Assembly: GCF_002847015.1 (NCBI RefSeq)
Contig: NZ_CP025085.1
Location: forward strand, 2,046,001-2,110,000
Direction of reading: 5' to 3'
Source of the DNA: Prodigiosinella confusarubida
Lineage (GTDB): Bacteria; Pseudomonadota; Gammaproteobacteria; Enterobacterales; Enterobacteriaceae
DNA length: 64,000 nt
Shown one piece after another: positions 19,374-28,388 of the stretch. Position numbers and translations under genes: made by a program. The notes under the pieces are model-generated. The model had not been told where the DNA came from. It made no database searches and saw only the letters and a list, made by a program, of their open reading frames with translations. Within the stretch, counting starts at the first letter, position 1, and every line of letters starts with the position of its first letter.

Positions 19374-19901
19374 ATGCAGGTATTGCTTGTGATTGATATG
19401 CAAAATGCGGTGTTCTCCACGCCTCGTTATCATCAGACCATCATTGTCGGCCGAATAAATCAGCTTATTGATGCGGCTGAACAAACCATTTTTGTTCAGC
19501 ATACGGAAGACGGTATGTTGCCTGGTAGCCATGAATGGAAACTCTTGCCTGAAATTCGCCAGCCGGAAAACGCAATTTATGTCACTAAAACTGCCTGTGA
19601 TGCGTTTTATCGCACTACACTGAGTGATGAACTGGCTCAACGTGGTATCACTCATCTGACAGTGTGTGGCTGCGCTACAGATTACTGTGTGGATGCCACA
19701 ATTAAAAATGCGGCCAGTCGTGGTTATGCAATGACGGTTGCTGGTGATGCGCATACTACTGCCGACCGACGGGTTGTTAGTGCAGAGCAATTAATTGCTC
19801 AACATAACGATGTCTGGCGCGATTTTATTATTCCTGGGAATACTCTGTTGGTAAAAGATACCTGGCAGATTCTGGCGGAGTGGGAGGCGGAAGCACAGTA
19901 A
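19374..19901 (+). CDS. Isochorismatase-family cysteine hydrolase
   Basis: A 175-residue cysteine hydrolase. The triad is visible: Asp in LLVIDMQNAVF, Lys in AIYVTKTACDAFYRT, and the nucleophile Cys in VCGCATDYCVDATIKNAASRGY. This family includes nicotinamidases, isochorismatases and N-carbamoyl hydrolases; the compact size and sequence do not decide between them. The ATG at 19374 is preferred because a GGGGGGAAA ribosome site lies before it and the family N-terminus starts there, rather than 22 residues earlier. It stops one base from the stop of the convergent DUF4186 gene. Confidence 0.87.
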   Translation: MQVLLVIDMQNAVFSTPRYHQTIIVGRINQLIDAAEQTIFVQHTEDGMLPGSHEWKLLPEIRQPENAIYVTKTACDAFYRTTLSDELAQRGITHLTVCGCATDYCVDATIKNAASRGYAMTVAGDAHTTADRRVVSAEQLIAQHNDVWRDFIIPGNTLLVKDTWQILAEWEAEAQ

Positions 19902-19902
19902 G

Positions 19903-20280
19903 TTATTTTCGGCCAATTGAGTCGTGTTGCAGGTCATTTTCAATCCATTGCAGAATGACAGAGACTATGTAGCGCTGTTCTTCGTCGCTTAAAGGATGAT
20001 GTTGACTAATATTGTGCCATTTGCACAGGCATCCCCGACAGCAGGTTGCCGTGGCATGTTGGGCAATAAAAACCGGATGTCCGCGCATTGGAGTTTGTTT
20101 GCCGTCGTTGTCGGGTTCAGCCGGTGCCAAGCGTTTGGCAATGAAATCTGCCGCATGTTCGGCTATAACGCTTTTACCCTTAGCGTAGCAATAAGTCGTC
20201 TCTTTAGTACCAAGATGAAAACGCTGGCGAAATGTAGAACGAGACAGGCGAAGAAAAAGGTCGTCAGTATTTTTGGGCAT
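19903..20280 (-). CDS. DUF4186 family protein
   Basis: A 125-residue protein recognisable as DUF4186 by RLAPAEPDNDGKQTPMRGHPVF, immediately followed by AQHATATCCRGCLCKWHNI, with a Cys/His cluster (CCRGC, H) that may bind metal. Function unknown. The ribosome site is weak. It converges with the isochorismatase-family gene and is divergent from the UspF-like gene. Confidence 0.85.
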   Translation of the reverse strand: MPKNTDDLFLRLSRSTFRQRFHLGTKETTYCYAKGKSVIAEHAADFIAKRLAPAEPDNDGKQTPMRGHPVFIAQHATATCCRGCLCKWHNISQHHPLSDEEQRYIVSVILQWIENDLQHDSIGRK

Positions 20281-20515
20281 AATGGAGTGGCTCGGTTAAT
20301 GTCATCCGCATGGTTACAGGAATTTTATTCCTGGGCAAGCCTAAATCTCTTTTTGCCGCTTATCAAATCATATCATCATAACTATTTGTTTTTTATTTAT
20401 TATTGATTTTATTCTGAATGTCGAGCCGCTTCACAAATGCATGACGAAGTGGTTTTGCCGCAGCAAAAGTGGGGATAATCTGTCTCTGTAAGTGTTAACA
20501 ACGAAGGGGGCTGTT

Positions 20516-20944
20516 ATGTATAAGACCATTTTAGTGCCCATAGATCTTGAAGAAGAAGAACTGACCCAAAAAGCGCTTTCCCATGCGGTTATGCTGGCGA
20601 AAATCGCTGGTGCGACACTGCACCTTTTCCACGCGCTTCCCGATGCTTCCGCTTTTATGTCCGCTTACTCCTTTGGTATCAAGGAGTTTGAGAATGAAGC
20701 GGTAGTCAAAGCTGATGAAAAGTTACATGCCATTATTAAGACAATAGATCTGCCACCTGAACGTCTGTCTCATAGCCTCAGTTTCGGTACGCCCAGAGAT
20801 GAAGTGCTGGAATTGGCTGATGAGATAGAAGCAGATCTTATTGTGGTTGGTTCACGGCGTCCCAATGTAAAAACCTATCTATTGGGTTCCAATGCGGCGG
20901 CTATCGTCCGTCATGCAAAAACTACCGTGCTGGTGGTGCGCTAA
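20516..20944 (+). CDS. Universal stress protein, UspF-like
   Basis: A 142-residue single-domain Usp protein. It begins MYKTILVPIDLEEEELTQKAL and ends with the nucleotide-binding tail IVVGSRRPNVKTYLLGSNAAAIVRHAKTTVLVVR, which is close to the E. coli UspF/UspG subgroup. The ATG at 20516 has AAGGGGG seven bases upstream; an earlier start at 20492 lacks one. Members bind ATP and aid stress survival and adhesion in E. coli. Confidence 0.9.
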   Translation: MYKTILVPIDLEEEELTQKALSHAVMLAKIAGATLHLFHALPDASAFMSAYSFGIKEFENEAVVKADEKLHAIIKTIDLPPERLSHSLSFGTPRDEVLELADEIEADLIVVGSRRPNVKTYLLGSNAAAIVRHAKTTVLVVR

Positions 20945-21000
20945 TGGGGTAAATAGATGTTCAAGACGCTGTTTCGTAAAGAGATAGCGTTTTGGGCGAA

Positions 21001-21267
21001 CTATCTCAGTTGGCTGTCTTTGCTGCCGCGCCGGTTATAGCCGCTGTTCAAACGCTGCTTTTTATCAATCAGTGCCTGGCAGTCAATACAATATCGGACG
21101 CCAGGTAGTGCCTTACGGCGTGCTTCAGGGATCGGTTGACCACATTCGTCACAGTGCTGTGCACTTTCCCCGTGGTGAAGCTGATTGCGAGCATGAGCAA
21201 TAGCATCATCAACGGTAGCATCAATTTGCTCCTGAACCGCATCATCATTAGACCAGCCGCTAGCCAT
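21001..21267 (-). CDS. ybiI: DksA/TraR-type zinc-finger protein YbiI
   Basis: An 88-residue protein ending with the same SGYNRRGSKDSQLR-type tail as E. coli YbiI. The four-cysteine zinc finger is HCDECGQPIPEARR and GVRYCIDCQALID. It lacks the long coiled coil of DksA, so a direct DksA-like effect on RNA polymerase is doubtful. The start begins MASGWSNDDAVQEQI as in E. coli. Confidence 0.94.
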   Translation of the reverse strand: MASGWSNDDAVQEQIDATVDDAIAHARNQLHHGESAQHCDECGQPIPEARRKALPGVRYCIDCQALIDKKQRLNSGYNRRGSKDSQLR

Positions 21268-21505
21268 GCTATTTACCTCTATCTTGAGATGATTAATTTA
21301 TAGCAGGTGCGGAGTGGGTGATCCAACGGTGATGATTCAGAACAGTCCGTTTGATCCGGCCTGGTCGGTATCAATACGTTTCCGGACTGGGAAAAGTTGG
21401 ACGGTATTCATTGCGGGAAGAGAAGAACTATCACGCAGCACAAAACCATGGGCCGATGCACAGGCAACACCGCAGTTGGCGTCAGCATTGAAAAACGATC
21501 GGTAC

Positions 21506-21724
21506 TTATTCTCGTTTGGGGGGAGTCGCGTTGTCAGCAGTAATAAGAGATTGTTCAACGAACTCTTGCTGCTTGTCCTGATGGAGGAAAAATGCGCCAA
21601 TGGCAGAATAGGTGACGCGGCCTAGAAGAATGATAAAACTTATCATGAGTACTGTACGAGCAACACTGCTACTCCTTCGTCGATGACGGATTGATATTCG
21701 TCGTCTATGGGTAATCGTGGACAT
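21506..21724 (-). CDS. yfgG: Small membrane protein YfgG (DUF2633)
   Basis: A 72-residue protein with an Arg-rich N-terminus (ITHRRRISIRHRRRSSS) and one membrane helix, ARTVLMISFIILLGRVTYSAIGAFF, followed by a polar tail. This is the layout of E. coli YfgG, which lies by ppk-ppx too (with yfgF between). The ATG at 21724 is chosen over 21778 because AAAGGT is close before it and the E. coli protein starts at this place. E. coli YfgG has been linked to nickel/cobalt tolerance. Confidence 0.8.
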   Translation of the reverse strand: MSTITHRRRISIRHRRRSSSVARTVLMISFIILLGRVTYSAIGAFFLHQDKQQEFVEQSLITADNATPPKRE

Positions 21725-21778
21725 TAACCTTTTATTCTCCAGATGAAAGCGAACATTCGCTGTTATTAATTTAGGCAC

Positions 21779-22016
21779 AAGCTTGAGGTGTGGTCAATGT
21801 ATGTTGAGTAAAAGCGAGGTAGTTATGGGGAAACAGCACCGATAGATCGCACTTTGTGAACAAAATCCCGATGAAATGAGAATCACGAGGCCCGGAGATG
21901 GGCCAAGTAACTGAAGATATCAGCACCTCTGCAACGTGAAAGACGAAGGAGATATGGACTTCCTGCTGGCTGGCGTCGGGTTACCTGGTTACTGCACCGT
22001 CAGCCAGGCAGTTTTG
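21779..22016. other. Gap with inverted repeats between yfgG and ppx; possible structured RNA
   Basis: E. coli has yfgF in this place; it is absent. The stretch has GGCCC-GGAGAT-GGGCC (21890-21905) and, near 21965-22010, a longer imperfect stem pairing CTGGCTGGCG with CCGTCAGCCAG followed by GCAGTTTTG, which looks like a forward-strand terminator ending at the ppx stop. No known RNA family is recognised. Confidence 0.35.
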
Positions 22017-23546
22017 TCAGGCTGGTTCTTCTTCGATCTGTAGTCTCCAACCATTCACGCCTTGCCAGTATTCCTGTTCCCGTTCCAGATCAAGCTGTAC
22101 CAGCGTGTTCTGTGTAAAAAATCCACTGGGGAAAAACAGTTTCCAGATATTGTCACTGACTATAAGGCGCAGTGTTTTCGGCGTGGTAGTGGCTTGTCGT
22201 TGATTGTTTAACAAGGTAGCTAAACGAAGCAGCTGTACCATCGGCAGGTACTGTTTCTTTTTGAAAAGGTTGAAGCGGGGCAACTCCTCCAGTTTGATGG
22301 CTTTGCGATGCAAACGTACCATCAGCGATAGCAACAGTTGTTGTTCCTGATTAAATCCTGGCAAGTTTGTATTTTGCAGAATATAGGCTGAATGGCGATG
22401 CATGCCGCTATGGTTAATACCCAGACCAACTTCGTGCAGCATGGCGGCCCATTTAAGAATTGCTTCCAACTGTGGGTTGGCCAGCGTTGCACTTTGTCTG
22501 GCCCACTGGGCATATAGCAGATCGGTAGTTTCCCGTACTCGTCGAGCCTGCTCACGGTCGATATTGTAATGGCTGGCAAGGCTTTGAGCAGTACGGATCC
22601 GGATATCCTGATGCCGGAAACGACCTTCCATTTCATACAGGACGCCTTCGCGCAGAGCACCGTCGGAAAGACGAAGTTCCTTAATAGCGAGCGCATCAAA
22701 AATCCCGCATAGAATAGCCAAGCCGGGCACCAGTACAGTCTGACGATCTTCCATAAGTCCGGGCAAACTGAGGGATTTGAAATTTTTAAACTGCAGGATC
22801 TGAGTGCGTAACATTTCCAGCCGATCCGGCGTGATCAATCCGTCTTTTTCTCCCATAGCGATCAGAATTTCATGCGTTGCCTTGATGGTGCCAGAGGCTC
22901 CCAGCGCGTAATCCCAACCGTAAATACGGTATTCCCAGGATAATGTTTCCAGCTTTTGCGCCGCGGACAAACGGGCACGTTTAAAATTGTTTTCGCTTAT
23001 CTCGCCATTCGGAAAGAATTGCCTGGCAAAACTGACACAACCCATTCGCCGGCTTTCCACCAGTATTGGCTCGAAATCTTCACCGATCACCAGCTCTGTC
23101 GAACCGCCACCAATATCGAGTACCAGCTTACGACCTTTTTCCGGCTGGGTATGCTCCACGCCCATAAAAATCAGACGGGCCTCTTCATGACCAGAAATGA
23201 TTTCAATGGGATAAGGGATTATTTTAGCCGCACGATGCAGAAATTCTTGTGAGTTGGCCGCCTGACGCAGGGCGTGAGTGCCGACAATTGACACATTGGG
23301 TGCTGGAAAGCCTTGTAACCGTTCGGCAAACAAGGCCAGCGTGCTGAGACCGCGCTCGATAGACTCTTCACTCAACATGTTATTACTGTCCAGTCCGCCG
23401 ACCAGATGCACGCGCTGTTTTAAACGGCTTAGTACCTGTAGCGCTCCGTTGACAACGCGGGCCACTACCATATGGAAACTATTGGAGCCGAGATCGATGG
23501 CAGCGAATTCCTGAGGTTGCTCGGTATTACTATTCATTAACGGCAT
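22017..23546 (-). CDS. ppx: Exopolyphosphatase
   Basis: A 509-residue enzyme releasing phosphate from the end of polyphosphate; also a pppGpp phosphatase in E. coli. Actin-like ATPase-fold motifs are present: [18 protein letters not shown] (phosphate 1), [17 protein letters not shown] (phosphate 2) and [12 protein letters not shown]. The C-terminal HD-type helical domain includes [24 protein letters not shown]. It starts nine bases after ppk, so the two form an operon. Confidence 0.97.
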   Translation of the reverse strand: MPLMNSNTEQPQEFAAIDLGSNSFHMVVARVVNGALQVLSRLKQRVHLVGGLDSNNMLSEESIERGLSTLALFAERLQGFPAPNVSIVGTHALRQAANSQEFLHRAAKIIPYPIEIISGHEEARLIFMGVEHTQPEKGRKLVLDIGGGSTELVIGEDFEPILVESRRMGCVSFARQFFPNGEISENNFKRARLSAAQKLETLSWEYRIYGWDYALGASGTIKATHEILIAMGEKDGLITPDRLEMLRTQILQFKNFKSLSLPGLMEDRQTVLVPGLAILCGIFDALAIKELRLSDGALREGVLYEMEGRFRHQDIRIRTAQSLASHYNIDREQARRVRETTDLLYAQWARQSATLANPQLEAILKWAAMLHEVGLGINHSGMHRHSAYILQNTNLPGFNQEQQLLLSLMVRLHRKAIKLEELPRFNLFKKKQYLPMVQLLRLATLLNNQRQATTTPKTLRLIVSDNIWKLFFPSGFFTQNTLVQLDLEREQEYWQGVNGWRLQIEEEPA

Positions 23547-23555
23547 GGGTCAGGC

Positions 23556-25619
23556 TTACTCTCCGGATTGCTCAAGCGCTTTGATATAATCATAGATGGC
23601 ACTTTGGGCGCGTACTTTGCGCCGGTTACCGCGGGTAACATATTGATTGCTCATTTCTTTATCGATCACGCGGGCTTTGACTGTATCGCTGAACAGCAGC
23701 TCTAGAATCTTCAGCACGCGTTCCTTGAGTGTCTGATCAAGGATTTCTACCGCGACTTCGATACGGTAATCAATATTACGTGTCATCCAGTCAGCAGAAG
23801 AGAGAAATACCTTCTTATCGCCGCCATTGTGGAAAACATAGACGCGATCATGCTCCAAATAGCGGTCCACAATACTGATAACGCGGATATTATCGCTGAT
23901 TCCGGGGAGTTCTGGAATCAAAGAACACATTCCGCGTATCAATAAATTGATTTTGACACCCGCGCTGGAAGCTGCATATAGACGGTCTACCAGTCCTTTA
24001 TCCACCAGATTGTTGATTTTCAGAGTGATGCCGGACTCAATACCTGATGCCGCATTGGCTATTTCATGATCGATTAATTGATATAGCCGGGCGCGAGAAT
24101 TCTGAGGTGAAACCAATAGATGGTCAAAACTGACTGGGCGATAAGGGTTTTCGATGAAGTTAAATACCCGGCGAACCTCGTTGGTAATACGCTCGTCGGC
24201 GGTCAGCAACGAATAATCGGTATATAAGCGGGCCGTTTTTTCATTAAAATTACCGGTACCAATATGGGCATAGCGCACAATATTTTCCCCTTCCCGACGG
24301 GAAATCAGAAATAACTTGGCGTGAATTTTGAGCCCCGGTACGGAGAAAATGACGTGCACACCGGCTTCAGTCAGACGCTTAGCCCAGTGGATGTTGGCTT
24401 CTTCATCGAAACGTGCCTGCAATTCTACGACCACCGTGACCTTTTTGCCGTTGTGTGCGGCATGAATCATCGAATTAATAATACGGGAGTTCTTTGCCAC
24501 CCGGTAAATATTGATTTTTATGGATAACACGTTGGGGTCGAATGACGCCTGACGCAGCATTTCCAGCACATGTTCAAAGGTGTGATAAGGGTAATAAAGC
24601 AGTATGTCTTGCTCACGAATGGCATCAAATCCGTTGCGGAACTTGCTGAACCAGACATGACGCAACCGTGGTAGTGGTTTGTTAACCAGATTGGCCCGGC
24701 CAACATTTGGAAACCCGATGAAATCCTTGAAGTTATGGTAACGTCCGCCCGGGATTACCGAATCATAAGAGGATATACCCAGCTTGCCCAGCAGGCATTC
24801 CACCATCGCGTCCGGCATGTCACGCTGATAGACAAAACGTACTGGTTTGGCTGTAAGTCGCTGTTTCAAACTGGAAGACATCAGTTCCAACAGGCTGGAT
24901 TCCATCTCCGTGACCAAATCGTATTCGGCATCACGCGTCATTTTCATGGAGTAGGCGTTGAGCGTGTCGTAATCGAAAAAGCCCTTGAAGATATCATTCA
25001 GACAGTAACGCAGAATGTTATCAATCAGGATCATGGTTTTTCGGCGCCGGGGAGCTTCCGGCGGTAAATCGACAAAACGAGGGACTTTATCCGATGGGAT
25101 CTCCAGCAACGCATAATTGGTATGCTCGCCACGAATGATTTCAACCGCCAGATAGGTGTAATCATCTTTCAGAAACTGTACCAGATTGGTTTCGGGCAAG
25201 ATCAGAATCGGCGTAATGTGCGGGCGTAGATGTTGCCTGAAATAATCCCGTAGCCACTCTTGCTGAGTGGGCGACACCTGACGTTCATTCACCAGGAAAA
25301 TTTGATTGCGGGCCATCTCCAGCAGGAGTTCATTGTAAAGATTGTCAAATAGCTGGTCGGTTTTTAGTACGCGAGCCTGAATTTTCCCTAACAGGTGGCG
25401 CATCCCACTGGCTGAGCCGGTTTCTTCGCTAATCAGAATCTGGCGTTTAAGATCGGCAAAGCGAACTTTATAAAATTCATCCAGATTGTTGGAGTAAATA
25501 CCAAGAAAACGCATGCGCTCAATCAAAGGATTGGTTTTATCCGCAGCTTCCTGAAGTACACGTTCATTGAAAGATAACCAACTCAACTCTTTATCTAGGC
25601 AGAGTTTGTCCTGACTCAT
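23556..25619 (-). CDS. ppk: Polyphosphate kinase 1
   Basis: A 687-residue enzyme (E. coli 688) making polyphosphate from ATP reversibly. The N-terminal domain reads [20 protein letters not shown]; the head domain follows; the two PLD-like catalytic domains hold the autophosphorylated His in [16 protein letters not shown] and the second essential His in [16 protein letters not shown]. It is first in the ppk-ppx operon. Upstream is a 490-base region with only a weak Pho-box-like half site. Confidence 0.98.
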   Translation of the reverse strand: MSQDKLCLDKELSWLSFNERVLQEAADKTNPLIERMRFLGIYSNNLDEFYKVRFADLKRQILISEETGSASGMRHLLGKIQARVLKTDQLFDNLYNELLLEMARNQIFLVNERQVSPTQQEWLRDYFRQHLRPHITPILILPETNLVQFLKDDYTYLAVEIIRGEHTNYALLEIPSDKVPRFVDLPPEAPRRRKTMILIDNILRYCLNDIFKGFFDYDTLNAYSMKMTRDAEYDLVTEMESSLLELMSSSLKQRLTAKPVRFVYQRDMPDAMVECLLGKLGISSYDSVIPGGRYHNFKDFIGFPNVGRANLVNKPLPRLRHVWFSKFRNGFDAIREQDILLYYPYHTFEHVLEMLRQASFDPNVLSIKINIYRVAKNSRIINSMIHAAHNGKKVTVVVELQARFDEEANIHWAKRLTEAGVHVIFSVPGLKIHAKLFLISRREGENIVRYAHIGTGNFNEKTARLYTDYSLLTADERITNEVRRVFNFIENPYRPVSFDHLLVSPQNSRARLYQLIDHEIANAASGIESGITLKINNLVDKGLVDRLYAASSAGVKINLLIRGMCSLIPELPGISDNIRVISIVDRYLEHDRVYVFHNGGDKKVFLSSADWMTRNIDYRIEVAVEILDQTLKERVLKILELLFSDTVKARVIDKEMSNQYVTRGNRRKVRAQSAIYDYIKALEQSGE

Positions 25620-26109
25620 TATTACCCCGTTAAACTATTTTTACTGATATGGTTCTACTATCTATTTGTATTGTGGCGGATTTATGACGATAAGCACGAA
25701 AGTGTAAACAGACTTACCATTGTCATATTATGGGTGTAAAGGCAACATATGTTACCCGATTTTATCCTGGGATCAGGATAACTCACCCACAATGGCGAAA
25801 ATAGAGATGACGGAGATAAACAACAAATTACTGAATCGGCGTCGGGCGTGAATTGTGATCACCTGACACATCGTATTGTGATAGAAAGCAGTTGGCGGAA
25901 AGTCGTGGCGTTCATTTTTTCATTCCTTGTGGTATTACATCATCAGACGTTTCGGATAGCCTCCATACATTTTTCTTATGAATACTTGATGTACATCCAA
26001 TATCTGTCAGGTTGTTGGGTAATTGTCAGTACCCTTTGCGGCGTTGATGATAAAATGTGCGTGTTTTCAACCTTGGCGACAAATGGCGGGCAGCATGAGA
26101 TTTAACACA
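25620..26109. other. 490-base gap between ppk and the XRE regulator
   Basis: It contains the divergent promoters of ppk and the downstream XRE gene. Open frames here are short and unlike known proteins. TTGTCATATTATGGG at about 25717 has one half of a Pho box (TGTCATAtt) but not the second, so PhoB control is not supported. Confidence 0.45.
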
Positions 26110-26529
26110 ATGAATGAAGGCGAAATTATTACCGAGCTTTGCCGGAGGATAAAAGATGCCCGCATCCAGCAACGTCTGTCTCAGGTCGATCTGGCTGAAC
26201 GGGCCGGTCTGGGTATTGCCACGATCAAGCGCGCTGAAATGGGTGAATCCATTACGCTGAGTAGTTTGTTGTGTATTTTGCGTGGATTAAATCGTCTGCA
26301 TCAGTTGGACGGTGTTTTGTTTGATGCCGAGGTGGAGTCATTCAATGCGCAACTGAGTGGTGGGAAACAACGCGCCCCACTGCGTATCCGCAAGAAAGCT
26401 CCGGTTTTTCCGGCCAAAATTATTAAAAGTGAACCGATTGTACCGCCTTCCAGTAACACAGTGGATTGGTATGTTTCTGCGGCTGAAAATAATATCATCT
26501 GGTCCAGACCGGATAGCGAAAAGAAGTAA
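26110..26529 (+). CDS. XRE-family DNA-binding protein
   Basis: A 139-residue (from 26110) putative regulator. The helix-turn-helix covers about residues 5-60: ELCRRIKDARIQQRLSQVDL, AERAGLGIATIKRAEMGES, SSLLCILRGLNRL. The remainder is basic then unstructured, ending in a short DWYVSAAENNIIWSR element. The start is unsure: ATG at 26095 or 26110, neither with a strong ribosome site. No partner toxin gene is adjacent, so antitoxin status is not supported. It ends at a bidirectional terminator. Confidence 0.8.
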   Translation: MNEGEIITELCRRIKDARIQQRLSQVDLAERAGLGIATIKRAEMGESITLSSLLCILRGLNRLHQLDGVLFDAEVESFNAQLSGGKQRAPLRIRKKAPVFPAKIIKSEPIVPPSSNTVDWYVSAAENNIIWSRPDSEKK

Positions 26530-26546
26530 CGCCCCGTTTCCGGTAA

Positions 26547-26586
26547 TAAAAAATAGCTAATGCTTTTAAACATTAGCCATTTTTTA
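26547..26586. terminator. Bidirectional terminator after the XRE gene
   Basis: AAAAAATAGCTAATG and CATTAGCCATTTTTT form a stem around an eight-base loop, with A-run on the left and T-run on the right, 18 bases beyond the XRE stop. Confidence 0.85.
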
Positions 26587-26598
26587 TACCAGCCTTAA

Positions 26599-26619
26599 AC
26601 CACCTCCTCGGGAGGTGGT
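26599..26619. repeat. Perfect 9-bp hairpin
   Basis: ACCACCTCC-TCG-GGAGGTGGT is a perfect stem with a three-base loop. Such hairpins occur near the ends of IS200/IS605-type elements, but no transposase is present. It could also be a remnant end or a terminator without T-run. Confidence 0.45.
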
Positions 26620-26655
26620 GATTGTTCTCGGCCGTTGGCAAACCTATGTACGGCG

Positions 26656-26904
26656 TCAGAATGGTGATAATGAGTAGAAGTGTAAAACACCCGCGCCAGA
26701 TATAGCGAGCCTAGAGCTTATAGGGAAGCGCTTACCGCGTTTTTGCGATCTCTCCATTATCGCCGTGATATGCACTTTGTCGTCAAACTCATTTTTATGG
26801 TTGCTAAAATCGGGCCAACAGTAGAACGCACGGTCTTGTAAAGAGCAGATAATATCCTCTTTGCCAGTCTGAATTGCGCCATCCTTGGCGCGGGTACTTT
26901 CCAT
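26656..26904 (-). CDS. Small hypothetical protein (doubtful)
   Basis: An 82-residue open frame just downstream of sdaB on the same strand. AGGAAAGT lies immediately before the ATG, though closer than ideal. The protein (MESTRAKDGAIQTGKEDIICS at its start) is polar and has no known motif. Spacing of 31 bases after sdaB would suit an operon, but there is no conservation evidence. It may be a chance frame or a truncated gene. Confidence 0.25.
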   Translation of the reverse strand: MESTRAKDGAIQTGKEDIICSLQDRAFYCWPDFSNHKNEFDDKVHITAIMERSQKRGKRFPISSRLAISGAGVLHFYSLSPF

Positions 26905-26935
26905 ACTTTCCTGCGGTTACATAACTTCCCTGGTG

Positions 26936-28306
26936 TTATTCACACAACACGACTTTGATCGCCAGTCCACCGCGTGATGTCTCGCGGTATTTGGCGTTCA
27001 TGTCTTTCCCGGTTTCGTACATGGTTTCAATCACTTTATCGAGAGAAACGCGTGGTTCGCTGGTACGACGCATTGCCATCCGGGCGGCATTGATCGCTTT
27101 TACTGCGGCAATCGCGTTACGCTCAATGCAAGGCACCTGTACCTGGCCGGCTACCGGATCACAGGTCAGCCCCAGATTGTGTTCCATACCGATTTCTGCG
27201 GCGACGCAGACCTGTTCCGGATTGGCTCCCAGCAGCTCAGCCAGACCTGCCGCTGCCATGGAGCAGGCCACACCAACTTCGCCCTGGCAACCGACTTCTG
27301 CACCGGAAATAGAGGCATTCATTTTATACAGTAGCCCGATGGCACCTGCCGCCAGGAAATAGCGCAGATACGCCTCGGGTGTGACGGGTTGAATAAAGTG
27401 ATCGTAATAGGCCAGCACGGCGGGAACGATTCCACAGGCGCCGTTGGTCGGAGCGGTGACTACCCGGCCACCGGCGGCGTTCTCTTCCGCAACGGCCATG
27501 GCAAACATATTGACCCAGTCCATTCCGTCCATCGGATCGTTGGAGAACCGATCATTGATGAACAGTAAGCGATGCAGGGCGGAAGCCCGGCGGGGAACCC
27601 GCAGCGGGCCAGGCAGTACACCTTCGGTATTCATGCCGCGATGAATGCCGTTCTGCATGGTTTGCCAGACCTCGGCAAAATAGTGCTCGATGGTTTCACG
27701 TCCATGCAGGGCAATTTCATTTTTCATCACGATAGCGGAGAGTGACAGGCAGTTATCATGACAATGACGCAACAGTTTTTGTGCGGAGTAGAACGGGTAA
27801 GGGACGCTCTCCTCCGTAGTGACGACTTTACCAAAATTTTCCTGGTCGACCACAAAACCACCGCCAATGGAGTAATAGGTTTTGCTGTATAGCAGTTTCT
27901 GCTGGGCGTTAAAGGCACGGACAGTCATACCATTTTCATGTAATGGCAGATTTTCCGCCTGGAATCGCAGGGCGGTTTCCAATGGGAAGCTGACGTCGTA
28001 CTGACCATTGAGTAATGGCAATCGCTGGGTTTGTTGTACTTGCTGAATAAACGCCGGAATAGCATCAATATCGACACTGTCGGGCAAGTTCCCCGCCAGC
28101 CCCATAATGATGGCGATATCGGTATGGTGGCCTTTGCCAGTTAGTGACAGCGAACCATAAACGTCAACTACAATACTGGAAACCGATGAAATAAGTGATT
28201 TACTGACCAGATCATCCGTGAACATGTTGCCAGCTTTCATCGGGCCAACGGTATGCGAACTGGAAGGGCCGATACCAATTTTGAAAATATCAAATACGCT
28301 GACCAT
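26936..28306 (-). CDS. sdaB: L-serine dehydratase (iron-sulfur type), SdaB-like
   Basis: A 456-residue oxygen-labile [4Fe-4S] enzyme deaminating serine to pyruvate and ammonia. The N-terminal beta domain starts MVSVFDIFKIGIGPSSSHTVG; the catalytic alpha domain has VTAPTNGACGIVPAVLAYY, ISGAEVGCQGEVGVACSMAA and HNLGLTCDPVAGQVQVPC, whose cysteines ligate the cluster. The tail cysteine in KVVLCE matches the family. It is most like E. coli SdaB, consistent with the sdaC gene upstream. Confidence 0.95.
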   Translation of the reverse strand: MVSVFDIFKIGIGPSSSHTVGPMKAGNMFTDDLVSKSLISSVSSIVVDVYGSLSLTGKGHHTDIAIIMGLAGNLPDSVDIDAIPAFIQQVQQTQRLPLLNGQYDVSFPLETALRFQAENLPLHENGMTVRAFNAQQKLLYSKTYYSIGGGFVVDQENFGKVVTTEESVPYPFYSAQKLLRHCHDNCLSLSAIVMKNEIALHGRETIEHYFAEVWQTMQNGIHRGMNTEGVLPGPLRVPRRASALHRLLFINDRFSNDPMDGMDWVNMFAMAVAEENAAGGRVVTAPTNGACGIVPAVLAYYDHFIQPVTPEAYLRYFLAAGAIGLLYKMNASISGAEVGCQGEVGVACSMAAAGLAELLGANPEQVCVAAEIGMEHNLGLTCDPVAGQVQVPCIERNAIAAVKAINAARMAMRRTSEPRVSLDKVIETMYETGKDMNAKYRETSRGGLAIKVVLCE

Positions 28307-28323
28307 GGGGTATTCCTTTGAGA

Positions 28324-28347
28324 AACGCCGGTCTGATTACCGGCGTT
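28324..28347. terminator. Intercistronic hairpin between sdaC and sdaB
   Basis: AACGCCGGT-CTGATT-ACCGGCGTT is a perfect 9-bp stem in the 82-base gap. It could attenuate read-through or protect the sdaC mRNA end. Confidence 0.5.
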
Positions 28348-28388
28348 GTGGTACATCCATCAGTAACGGTGGAAAATGGTCTTTCCGG

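Noticed and set aside
21314-21625. Frames on both strands between ybiI and yfgG
   Set aside because: Both overlap the end of yfgG and neither shows a protein-like pattern or good ribosome site.
25710-25735. Pho box upstream of ppk
   Set aside because: Only one half-site resembles the consensus; the second repeat is absent.
25848-26105. 85-codon forward frame upstream of the XRE gene
   Set aside because: It lies in the ppk/XRE promoter gap, overlaps the XRE start and has no recognisable domain.
26023-26529. XRE protein as antitoxin of a HipBA- or HigBA-like pair
   Set aside because: No toxin-like gene is next to it; both sides are terminators or promoter DNA.
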